Source: Phycisphaerae bacterium (lineage in GTDB: Bacteria; Planctomycetota; Phycisphaerae; UBA1845; JAFGLZ01). From it: a DNA stretch of 33,348 bases. How positions within the stretch are numbered: position 1 is the first letter of the stretch; every line of letters starts with the position of its first letter. The notes beneath the pieces were generated by a model. The model had not been told where the DNA came from. It worked only from the letters and a program-made list of their open reading frames with translations, and searched no databases. The translations under genes were made by a program, and so were the position numbers. Positions 16,396-23,457 of this stretch are shown piece after piece. The DNA lies in contig JAFGLZ010000131.1 in NCBI GenBank assembly GCA_016927755.1, positions 1 through 33,348 of the forward strand. The letters are read 5' to 3'.

Positions 16396-17361
16396 ATGAT
16401 CTATCGGCAGTTGGGCAAGACGGAGTTGACCGCCTCGGTCGTCGGCTACGGGGCCTCGCCGCTGGGCAACGAGTTTGGCCCCGCCGACGCAGAGGAGGGA
16501 ACGCGGGCCGTTCGTCGCGCCGTCGACGAGGGAATCAACTTCTTCGACGTCTCTCCGTACTACGGCCGGACGCTGGCCGAAGAGCGGCTCGGCGACGCAC
16601 TCGAGGGCCTCCGCGACAAGGTCGTCCTGGCCACGAAGGTCGGGCGATACGACACCGACATGGCCACGGGCTTCGATTTCTCCGCCCAGCGCGTCACGCG
16701 GTCGGTCGAGGAGAGCCTGCAACGCCTTCGAACCGACCGTATCGACCTGCTCCAGGCGCACGATATCGAGTTCGGCGGTCGCGAGCAGATCATCCACGAG
16801 ACGCTGCCGGCCATGGCCAGGCTGAAAGAGGCCGGCAAGGTCCGCTTCATCGGCATCACCGGCTATCCGTTGCACCTGCTCAGGCTGGTGGCCAAAGCGT
16901 TCGAGGTCGACACGATCCTGAGCTACTGTCGGTACAACCTCATGGACACGTCGATGGACGAGGTGCTCACCCCGCTGGCGAAGGACCGCGGCATCGGTCT
17001 GATCAACGCCTCGCCCCTCCACATGCGGATGCTCACCGACAAGGGCCCGCCCGAGTGGCACCCCGCGCCGCAGCGCGTCCGCCGGGCGGCCGAGGCCGCG
17101 GCGAGCCTCTGCCGAGAGCGGGGCGCGAACATTGCCGACGTCGCCATGCGGTTCGCTTTGGCGTACGAACCGGCCGCCACGACGCTGGTCGGAATGAGCA
17201 AGGAGCGCCACGTCGAGCGGAACGTCAGACTGGTTGGGACCGCACCCGACGCAGAACTGCTGGGGGAGGTCCTGGAGATCATCAAGCCGGTGGCCAACGT
17301 GGCCTGGCGTTCGGGTCGTCCCGAGAACGACGATCCCGGCGCCGTGGAGCAACAGTCATGA
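16396..17361 (+). CDS. Aldo-keto reductase, probable L-fucose (D-threo-aldose) 1-dehydrogenase
   Basis: This 321-residue protein is a single-domain AKR barrel. The catalytic tetrad is visible as D51 and Y56 (FFDVSPYYG), K81 (LATKVG) and H122 (LLQAHDIE). The C-terminal NADP-binding part includes ATTLVGMSKERHVERNV. The sequence style (MIYRQLGKTEL, YYGRTLAEERLG) resembles L-galactose dehydrogenase and D-threo-aldose 1-dehydrogenase rather than the sugar-reducing AKRs. It would oxidise the C1 of L-fucose or a related sugar to the 1,5-lactone in the cytosol. Its stop overlaps the start of the lactonase gene (ATGA, 17358-17361), which supports this role because that enzyme would take the product. 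ATG start with AGGGAG upstream. L-galactose or D-arabinose are alternative substrates. Confidence 0.85.
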   Translation: MIYRQLGKTELTASVVGYGASPLGNEFGPADAEEGTRAVRRAVDEGINFFDVSPYYGRTLAEERLGDALEGLRDKVVLATKVGRYDTDMATGFDFSAQRVTRSVEESLQRLRTDRIDLLQAHDIEFGGREQIIHETLPAMARLKEAGKVRFIGITGYPLHLLRLVAKAFEVDTILSYCRYNLMDTSMDEVLTPLAKDRGIGLINASPLHMRMLTDKGPPEWHPAPQRVRRAAEAAASLCRERGANIADVAMRFALAYEPAATTLVGMSKERHVERNVRLVGTAPDAELLGEVLEIIKPVANVAWRSGRPENDDPGAVEQQS

Positions 17362-18191
17362 GAATCGATTCGCATCAACACTTCTGGCGGTACACGCCCG
17401 AGGAGTACGGTTGGATCGCGCCGCATCAAACGGTGCTCCAAAAGGACTACTTGCCGGGCGATCTGGCCCCGCTGCTGGAGACCGCGGGAATCGACGGCAG
17501 CGTCGCCGTCCAGGCCCGTCAGACTGTCGGCGAGACGGCCTGGCTGTTGAAGCTGGCCGAAGAGAACCCGATCGTCAAGGGCGTCGTGGGCTGGATCGAC
17601 CTGTGCAGCCCGGACTTCCGAGACCAGTTGGAGCCGTTCACCGAACACCCAAAATTCAGCGGGGTCCGGCACATCCTCCACGACGAGGCGGACGATCGAT
17701 ACATGATGCGCGAGGAATTCATGAGGGGCGTGGCGGCGCTGGGTCAGCTCGACCTGACGTACGACCTGCTCATCCGCCCCCAGCATCTGCGGATCGCCCT
17801 CGACTTCGTCAAACACTTCCCCGAGCAGCGCTTCGTCGTGGACCATATCGCCAAACCGCTGATCGCCCAAGGCAAGGCCTCGCCGTGGGACGCGGACATC
17901 CGCAAGCTCGCCGGCTTCAAGAACGTCTACTGCAAGATCTCGGGCATGGTCACCGAGGCCGACCCCACCCGCCTGACGCCCGACGTGTTCCGCCCCTATC
18001 TCGACACGGTGTTCGAGGCGTTCAGTCCAAAGCGGCTGATGATCGGCTCCGACTGGCCGGTCTGCCTGCTGGCGGCATCGTATGAGGACGTGATCGGCAT
18101 CGCCGCCGACTACCTCGCGTCCCTGTCGCGGGACGAGCAGGCCGACGTGTGGGGACGCACCGCCGCCAAGTTCTACAGACTGGGCGCGTAG
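17358..18191 (+). CDS. COG3618 amidohydrolase, probable L-fucono-1,5-lactonase
   Basis: A 277-residue member of the amidohydrolase superfamily (Amidohydro_2). Metal- and acid-base residues are in place: H-x-H at H6/H8 (IDSHQHFW), H108 region (RHILHDEAD), H163 (VVDHIAKP) and D232 (MIGSDWPV). This set is typical of COG3618 lactonases, which include L-fuconolactonase and L-rhamnonolactonase. It would open the sugar lactone made by the overlapping dehydrogenase and give L-fuconate. The start ATG sits inside the upstream stop (ATGA), so translation is coupled. The long open frame running upstream through the reductase gene is a shadow. Convergent with mttB-like gene; only 15 bases separate the two stops. 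2-pyrone-4,6-dicarboxylate hydrolase is a less likely alternative. Confidence 0.85.
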   Translation: MRIDSHQHFWRYTPEEYGWIAPHQTVLQKDYLPGDLAPLLETAGIDGSVAVQARQTVGETAWLLKLAEENPIVKGVVGWIDLCSPDFRDQLEPFTEHPKFSGVRHILHDEADDRYMMREEFMRGVAALGQLDLTYDLLIRPQHLRIALDFVKHFPEQRFVVDHIAKPLIAQGKASPWDADIRKLAGFKNVYCKISGMVTEADPTRLTPDVFRPYLDTVFEAFSPKRLMIGSDWPVCLLAASYEDVIGIAADYLASLSRDEQADVWGRTAAKFYRLGA

Positions 18192-18206
18192 CCGTATATA
18201 TGCCCC

Positions 18207-19637
18207 CTACGCATTGCCGCCGAGGTGGCGTCGAGCGTCGTCCAACACGCGCTGGACGTCGCGCTCCACGTCGTCATCCAGCGGCACGGGCACGTACGTC
18301 GCCATCAGCGACTCGAGACGCTCGCGGACGCGAGTGGCGGTATCGGTCCCCCCGGTCTGGCGCCAGGGCTCCCAGAAGCGCCGATCGAGGACGTTCGGAG
18401 CCCACACCTCGCTACGGAAGTGGTCCAGCGTATGGTCCTGGTCGATGAACGTCCCGCCCGGGCCCACCGCCTCGATGACGTCCAGGGCCAGGTGCTCGTC
18501 GTCGAGGTCGATCGCCCGGATGGCGTGCTCGACGTATTCGATGACCTCGTGCTGAAAGACCAGCATGGCGAGGCTGGACGCCTGATCGACTCCGGCGATG
18601 CCCATGTGCCCGAAGATGTCCGCGCCCGCCAGCACCCCCATGAGCAGCGAGGCGCCCGCTTCGAGACCGGCCTGAGCGTCGACGCACTTGCTGTCCGTCA
18701 GGCCCACGTTGATATAGACCGGCAGGCCGTAGTGCTTGCCCATCTCAGTCATGGCCACCGCCATGAGCCCCTGCTCGGGGCCGGAGAAGATGAGCTGCGT
18801 CGTCCGCATGTCGAACGCGTGCGGAATGCCGCCGAAACACACAGGCGTGCCCGCGCGGATGAGCTGTGTCACGCACAGACCCGCGAGGATCTCCGCGGTC
18901 TCCTGCGCGATGGTTCCCGCCAGCGTCGCCGGCGCGCTCATGCCCGTCTGGGCCATCGGGCCGATCGGTACGGGCAACGGCACCTTGGCCGTCTCGAAAA
19001 GCAGGTCGATGCCGTTCGTGTTGAAGCGGAGTGGGCTGATCGGCTCCAGGAACGGGTAGGCCGGCGGATACTGGGCCAGGTCGTCCGCCGAGCCGGCGAC
19101 CGCCGAGAACAGCTCGACGACGAATCTGGCGCTGGCGCGGTCATGGAACCAGAACGTGATCGGCTTGGTCGTCGTGCGGAGTTGGGCCGCCGCCACCTCG
19201 ACGCACCGATAAGCGATGTCGATCTCGTGCGGGTCCGACATCGCCCCCACGATGTTGATCAGCGGCAGGACGTCACCGAGCCGCGCCGCGGACACCACGT
19301 CGTCCAGCGTGGCGAATCGGCGCCGCCCATCCTCGTCGACCCAGTAAGCCTCCCCGGCGATCGAGTTGTAGTTGCGAGTCCCGATGCCGAACGCCGCGCG
19401 CTTCGACCGGTCACGGCCGTGGATCGTGAACGCCTTCCCCGCCGCCGCCAGGCAATCGTCGATGAGTCCCGACGGAATGCGCGCTCGCCCGCTCGCCGCG
19501 TCGACGTCGGCGCCGGCCTTGGCCAGCAGTGCAAGCATCTCTTCATGCGGAACGAGAACGCCGGTCTGCCGAAGAATCCGTCTCGCGGCGGAGTCGATCT
19601 TGGCGATTCCCTCGCCCCCGAGCACATTCAGCTTCAT
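18207..19637 (-). CDS. MttB-family (trimethylamine methyltransferase-like) protein, non-pyrrolysine type
   Basis: A 476-residue protein with the MttB-family layout: N-terminal helical part with H/A-x-x-I-L-x-x-T-G-V-x-V-x (RRILRQTGVLVPHEEML), then a TIM-barrel with GIGTRNYNSIAGEAYWVDEDG, PIGPMAQTGMSAPATLAG and GLEAGASLLMGVLAGADIFGHMG. The frame has no internal amber codon, so it belongs to the non-pyrrolysine branch, known to include glycine-betaine and other quaternary-amine demethylases that pass methyl to a corrinoid protein. No corrinoid protein, activator or second methyltransferase is in the window. ATG 19637 has AAAGGA upstream; the longer open frame to 20369 is a shadow of the propeller gene. 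It follows the propeller gene by 44 bases on the same strand and is probably co-transcribed. Substrate unknown. Confidence 0.88.
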   Translation of the reverse strand: MKLNVLGGEGIAKIDSAARRILRQTGVLVPHEEMLALLAKAGADVDAASGRARIPSGLIDDCLAAAGKAFTIHGRDRSKRAAFGIGTRNYNSIAGEAYWVDEDGRRRFATLDDVVSAARLGDVLPLINIVGAMSDPHEIDIAYRCVEVAAAQLRTTTKPITFWFHDRASARFVVELFSAVAGSADDLAQYPPAYPFLEPISPLRFNTNGIDLLFETAKVPLPVPIGPMAQTGMSAPATLAGTIAQETAEILAGLCVTQLIRAGTPVCFGGIPHAFDMRTTQLIFSGPEQGLMAVAMTEMGKHYGLPVYINVGLTDSKCVDAQAGLEAGASLLMGVLAGADIFGHMGIAGVDQASSLAMLVFQHEVIEYVEHAIRAIDLDDEHLALDVIEAVGPGGTFIDQDHTLDHFRSEVWAPNVLDRRFWEPWRQTGGTDTATRVRERLESLMATYVPVPLDDDVERDVQRVLDDARRHLGGNA

Positions 19638-19681
19638 GGCCACGTCCTTTCCCGCAACGGCTCGACACGCGGCCGATACCG

Positions 19682-21601
19682 TCACTCGGCGGAGCAGCCG
19701 TACACGTCCGCCCCGCACGAGACGTAGATCTGCCCCTCGGCCCCGAGCGTGACGTTGGCGATGTTCGCCGGAACGTCGCCGAGCTGCATGTTCTGACCGT
19801 TGGCCAGATTCAGGGCGATGAGCGACTTCTCGCTCCCGTAGCAGATCCAGCCGTCCCCCCTCGACGCCAACACATGGCTGGTCACCTTCGGCGCGCCCTC
19901 GACCGGACTGGAAATGAAAGCCTTCTTGACCGGATCGAAAATCCACAGCGCCCCGCCCACGACCACGGCGACACGCCCTGTCTTCTTGTCGCACGCGATC
20001 GGCCCGACGCTGCTCACCCCCTTCATCGGCTTGTCGAGGAGCACCTTGCCGGTGGCCAGCTCGACAACGCCGAACTTGGCGGATTCGCCCTTCTTCTCCG
20101 GCAGCCCGTTGCCGTGGAGCGTCGTGCCGACGTACGCGCTGCCCTTGTCGACGGCCAACGCGCCGATGGCCTGCTGCCCCAGCGGATTCTCCATCAGACG
20201 CGTCTGTCCCGTCGCGGGGTCGGTCACGGCGATCGCGCCCCCGTACGTCCCGTACTTGGCCATCCATCCCGAGTAGAGCTTGCCGTCCGCCCCGACCACG
20301 ATGCCGCCCGTGGGACGGATGTAGCCCGGCGCGACGGCGGCGATCGTCCTGGGGTTCTTGTGGCCCCACTGATCCCAGGGCTCATCGGGGTCGTAGCGGA
20401 TGATCTCGCCCCCGCAATACGCGGCGGCGTAGACGACGCCCTTGATGAACGTCGCGTCGTAAACCTCTCCGCCCACGTCGGAGATGGTCCGCGTGTTGAC
20501 GAGCTTCTTCGTCTTGGTCTCCATCCAGAACAGCGTTTGTCCAAACGTGGGCCCGCCCCAGAGCCGTCCGCGCCCGTCTGCCTTGAGGAAATGGGTAATC
20601 CGGCCGGCCGATTCGACCGGAATCGGCTTGAGCGCCAGATCGCTATCGCCGCACTTGATCACGAAGTAGTCCTGGCCCCGCACGCCGAGGACGCGACCCT
20701 TGGCGTCCCCGGCCAGCAGACGCCCCCCGCGGAGGTCGATGTCGGCGACCAGCGCCGTCGCCTTATCGCCCTTGGCGTAACGATAGATCGCCGTGCCCTG
20801 CCGGATGAAGACCACGTCGTTCGTGGTCATGTACGTGTCCACGTTCCATGCGCCCTTGTCCGCGGGCGGCGCGGGGAAGGGCGGCGGATCGACCGGCTCG
20901 AGGTCCTTGCCCTTGAAGGCGCGCGAACCGGCCAGGAAGTAGCCGTTCCAGCTCACCCCGGCGCTGACGCCATCGAGCGTCTTGGGAAGCGGGCCGAACG
21001 TCTTGTCGGACGGGTCAAAGAGCTTGACCGTCGGCTTCTCCATGCCAAGGCTGCACAGAATGCGCCCGTCCGGCGTGGCGGACACCGAGCGAAGGTAGAG
21101 GTTGGGCGGTGCGGGGGCGCCGCAGTCCTCGACGGCGTAGGTCTTGAGGTCGAGTGCGCCGAGCTTGGCGCCGTTGTACGTCCCGCCGTACACGCGTCCG
21201 TCGCTGCCGATCGCCAGGTTCCAGATGTAGCTTTCCCCCGGGAAGTCAACCGTCTTGACGAACGCCATCTGCTTCAGATCGAAGACCATGAAGACGCCGT
21301 CATAGTACGTCCCGACGACGAGCCGATCCCCCGCGACCTCCCGAAGCGCCCATGACCCGGCGCCGGCCGGGGCGCGGAAGACCCTCCCCTCATCCTTCTC
21401 CGGATCGATGAAGATCAGCTCCATGTGCTCGACCTCGTTCATGTTGGTCAGCACGAACCACTGCCGGTCGGCCCCGCGGTCGTTGACGACACGCCCGGCC
21501 AAGATGTTCTTCGCCTGGCACGGCCGGCCGAGGTGCTCGACCTTCATACCGCCCGTCTGGCTTGCGAAAGCCGCCGCAAGTAGGAGTGAGAAGGAGTTCA
21601 A
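19682..21601 (-). CDS. Exported beta-propeller (PQQ/WD-like repeat) protein
   Basis: About 639 residues, built almost entirely from short propeller blades: repeats of IGSDGRVYGGTYNGAKLGALDL, ADGRGRLWGGPTFGQTLFWM, VGADGKLYSGWMAKYGTYGGAIAV, VDKGSAYVGTTLHGNG, RGDGWICYGSEKSLIALNL and LGAEGQIYVSCGADVYG. Two propellers of 6-7 blades would fit the length. No enzyme motif is seen; a binding, scaffolding or lyase role is possible. I choose the TTG at 21601 (GGGAG upstream, followed by a short leader NSFSLLLAAAFASQTGG); the longer frame starts at a GTG at 21649 inside a REP-like repeat, which is unlikely. The next gene on the strand is the MttB-family protein, 44 bases away. The gene is divergent from the M28 peptidase across ~500 bases of repeats. 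Confidence 0.75.
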   Translation of the reverse strand: MNSFSLLLAAAFASQTGGMKVEHLGRPCQAKNILAGRVVNDRGADRQWFVLTNMNEVEHMELIFIDPEKDEGRVFRAPAGAGSWALREVAGDRLVVGTYYDGVFMVFDLKQMAFVKTVDFPGESYIWNLAIGSDGRVYGGTYNGAKLGALDLKTYAVEDCGAPAPPNLYLRSVSATPDGRILCSLGMEKPTVKLFDPSDKTFGPLPKTLDGVSAGVSWNGYFLAGSRAFKGKDLEPVDPPPFPAPPADKGAWNVDTYMTTNDVVFIRQGTAIYRYAKGDKATALVADIDLRGGRLLAGDAKGRVLGVRGQDYFVIKCGDSDLALKPIPVESAGRITHFLKADGRGRLWGGPTFGQTLFWMETKTKKLVNTRTISDVGGEVYDATFIKGVVYAAAYCGGEIIRYDPDEPWDQWGHKNPRTIAAVAPGYIRPTGGIVVGADGKLYSGWMAKYGTYGGAIAVTDPATGQTRLMENPLGQQAIGALAVDKGSAYVGTTLHGNGLPEKKGESAKFGVVELATGKVLLDKPMKGVSSVGPIACDKKTGRVAVVVGGALWIFDPVKKAFISSPVEGAPKVTSHVLASRGDGWICYGSEKSLIALNLANGQNMQLGDVPANIANVTLGAEGQIYVSCGADVYGCSAE

Positions 21602-21642
21602 GGAATCGTCTCCCGATCTGAAGTGCCTGAATCTGCGCCACC

Positions 21643-21737
21643 GTAGCACGGGCGTCTCGCCCGTGATCGTTCATCGGCAAGATGCTCATGTTGCACGGGC
21701 GTCTCGCCCGTGAGGGTCCATGCGCAAGATGCTCATG
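21643..21737 (+). repeat. Tandem pair of REP-like palindromes
   Basis: Two ~48-base units stand head to tail (21643-21690 and 21691-21737). Each has CACGGGC-GTCTC-GCCCGTG (stems at 21647-21665 and 21694-21712) followed by a tail ending GCAAGATGCTCATG. The single copy at 15206-15250 has the same stem and a related tail. The pair lies just upstream of the propeller gene start. Confidence 0.7.
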
Positions 21738-21829
21738 CTACGCGCCGAGACTCTACGCGAGCAGGCCAAGGGTCGCAACCGCTGTCCTGGCAGCGACGAT
21801 CTGCCGGCATGGAGTCCTCTCGCGCGTCC

Positions 21830-21989
21830 AAGCTGCCTGCAGCAATGCTTGAACAGATCGCCAAGAACGGGTGGCCCATCGCTTCAGCGGTGGGGGACTC
21901 GAATCTCCGATCGAATTCATGCCGGCCACCTCTCAAGAGGTGGGCCACCCAAGGTTCGCTAGCTGTCCAAACATTCTTGCAGGCAGCTT
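21830..21989. repeat. Imperfect inverted repeat of ~65-base palindromic elements
   Basis: Bases 21830-21896 and the reverse complement of 21926-21989 are clearly related: both begin AAGCTGCCTGCA, share an ACAG...GGGTGGCCCA core and end in a hairpin. The hairpins are CCATCGC-TTCA-GCGGTGG (21876-21893, one G:T pair) and CCACCTC-TCAA-GAGGTGG (21926-21943, perfect). About 30 bases separate the arms. Together they form a BIME-like pair that fills much of the 21602-22110 gap. I see no gene in the rest of that gap; possible small frames here are not supported. Confidence 0.65.
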
Positions 21990-22110
21990 AGCCCCGCCGC
22001 GCGACGGGTCGACGTCAGACGTGCCAACAGTCTGAAATGAGCGATCGAAAGCGGTGCCCAATCGCTTTTTCCCTGGCATCCGCCGCCCGCGTCCATCAGA
22101 ATAGCCCCGC

Positions 22111-23313
22111 GTGGCCGGAACCGAACCCAATCAGCAACACGATACGCGCGTGCAGCGATGGCTAGGCCACATCCGCGTCCTGGCCGAGGAGATCGGTCCT
22201 CGAGGCTCGACGACCCAGGCCGAGCGGCAGGGGGCCGAATACTGCCAAACCGTCCTGAACAATCTCGGCTACGACGCGCGACTCGAGGAATTCTCCAGCG
22301 CCCGGTCGATCTACCATCCCCACGTGCTCGCCTCGCTGTGCATGCTCGCGGCCTTCGCGCTCTATCCTTGGGCGGGCCGTTGGACGGCGGGGCTGGCCTG
22401 TCTGATCTCCGCGGTGGCCATCATTTGCGAACTGCTCGAGCTGAGCTTTCGAGATAACCTCTTCCGCCGGCTGATCCCCAAGGGACCCAGCCAAAACGTC
22501 GTGGCCGTGGCCGAGCCGCGCGGGGAGCGCCGACGAGATCTGGTCCTCATCGGCCACGTCGACAGTCATCGTTCCCCGATCATCTTCAGCTCGCAGGCGT
22601 GGTTGAAGTTCTACGGCGTATTCATCGCCGCGGCCTTCGTGCTGTTCCTGGCTCAGATTGTGCTCTTCGGGCTGGGCGCCGCGACCCAGTGGTCGTGGAT
22701 CTGGCCGGCGACGATTCCGAGTGCCGTCTGCGCGGCCGTGCTCCTGGCGATCTGCGTGCAGGCGGACGCCACCCCGTTCAGTCCCGGCGCGAACGACAAC
22801 GCGACCGCGGCCGGCCTCATCGTGACCCTCGGCGAGCACATGCGGACCGAGCCCCTCCGGCACACCCGAGTCTGGCTCGTCTGCAGCGGCTGCGAGGAGG
22901 TCGCCCACTACGGGGCGATCGACTTCTTCCGGCGCCATCGGGGCGAGCTATCCAACCCGACGGCCGTGGTGTTCGAGAGTCTGGGCTGCGACGGACCGGC
23001 CTGGCTCACGAAAGAGGGTATCGTCGTCCCGTTCCACGCCGACCGGACGCTGGTGGCAACCGCCGAGCGATTGGCGGAGCAGCGACCGGACCTGGGCGCG
23101 TACCCGACGAAGCTCATGGGCGGCAACACGGAAATGGCCGACGCCCTCCGGGCCGGCGTTCCCGCGATCACGATCTGCGGCATCACCCGCGATGGACGGC
23201 TGCCCTACTGGCACCAGCCAGGCGACACCGTCGACAAGATGAACCCCGAAGTCCTCGCCCGCGCCTACGCATTCACCTGGGCCTACCTCCAGGCAATCGA
23301 TACCGGCGACTGA
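22111..23313 (+). CDS. Membrane-embedded M28-family zinc peptidase
   Basis: A 400-residue protein with the M28 metal set: H149 (LIGHVDSH), D229 (GANDNATAAG), E262/E263 (CSGCEEVAHYG, general base and ligand), E289 (VFESLG) and H368 (YWHQPGDTVDKM). N-terminal residues 14-66 match the usual exopeptidase lid region (GPRGSTTQAERQGAEYCQTVL). Unusually, four hydrophobic helices are inserted: ~70-90, ~92-112, ~168-190 and ~198-217. The second pair splits the metal site between H149 and D229, normally ~10-15 residues apart. It would remove N-terminal residues from peptides at the membrane. The start is GTG 22111 with no strong ribosome site. The gene is a single unit between repeat-rich gaps. Confidence 0.85.
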   Translation: MAGTEPNQQHDTRVQRWLGHIRVLAEEIGPRGSTTQAERQGAEYCQTVLNNLGYDARLEEFSSARSIYHPHVLASLCMLAAFALYPWAGRWTAGLACLISAVAIICELLELSFRDNLFRRLIPKGPSQNVVAVAEPRGERRRDLVLIGHVDSHRSPIIFSSQAWLKFYGVFIAAAFVLFLAQIVLFGLGAATQWSWIWPATIPSAVCAAVLLAICVQADATPFSPGANDNATAAGLIVTLGEHMRTEPLRHTRVWLVCSGCEEVAHYGAIDFFRRHRGELSNPTAVVFESLGCDGPAWLTKEGIVVPFHADRTLVATAERLAEQRPDLGAYPTKLMGGNTEMADALRAGVPAITICGITRDGRLPYWHQPGDTVDKMNPEVLARAYAFTWAYLQAIDTGD

Positions 23314-23341
23314 CCAACCCACCCCGCGCGCCGTCCTCCTC

Positions 23342-23374
23342 GTAGCACGGAAAAAGGGGACATTCTACTTTTCT
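23342..23374 (+). repeat. GTAGCACGG / GGGGACATTCTACTTTTCT extragenic motif
   Basis: It begins GTAGCACGG, like the start of the REP-like units at 15206 and 21643, then runs into AAAAAGGGGACATTCTAC and TTTTCT. The second part is related to the motif at 1704-1725. It lies between convergent genes. Confidence 0.4.
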
Positions 23375-23457
23375 AGCGGCGCTGGTTCCCCATCGCTTCC
23401 CGCCTGCAGCGGACAGGCACCACGAATTCGCGTCTTCCGCGGAGGCGACGCTTCCCT

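Noticed and set aside
16266..17357. Long open frame upstream of and fused to the lactonase
   Set aside because: It runs in a different frame through the aldo-keto reductase and is Arg/Gly/Pro-rich, with no domain; the real lactonase starts at 17358.
18186..18212. GCGTAG/CTACGC stem between two convergent genes as a bidirectional terminator
   Set aside because: The stem is short, partly made of the two TAG stop codons themselves, has a 15-base loop and no T-run.
18207..19637. Pyrrolysine-containing MttB
   Set aside because: There is no in-frame amber codon inside the gene, so it belongs to the non-pyrrolysine branch.
19638..20369. N-terminal extension of the MttB-family gene
   Set aside because: It overlaps the propeller gene out of frame and has a biased Arg/Gly composition; ATG 19637 has a good ribosome site.
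19529..21355. 608-codon plus-strand frame opposite the propeller gene
   Set aside because: Antisense shadow; Arg/Asp/Pro-rich with no fold-like pattern.
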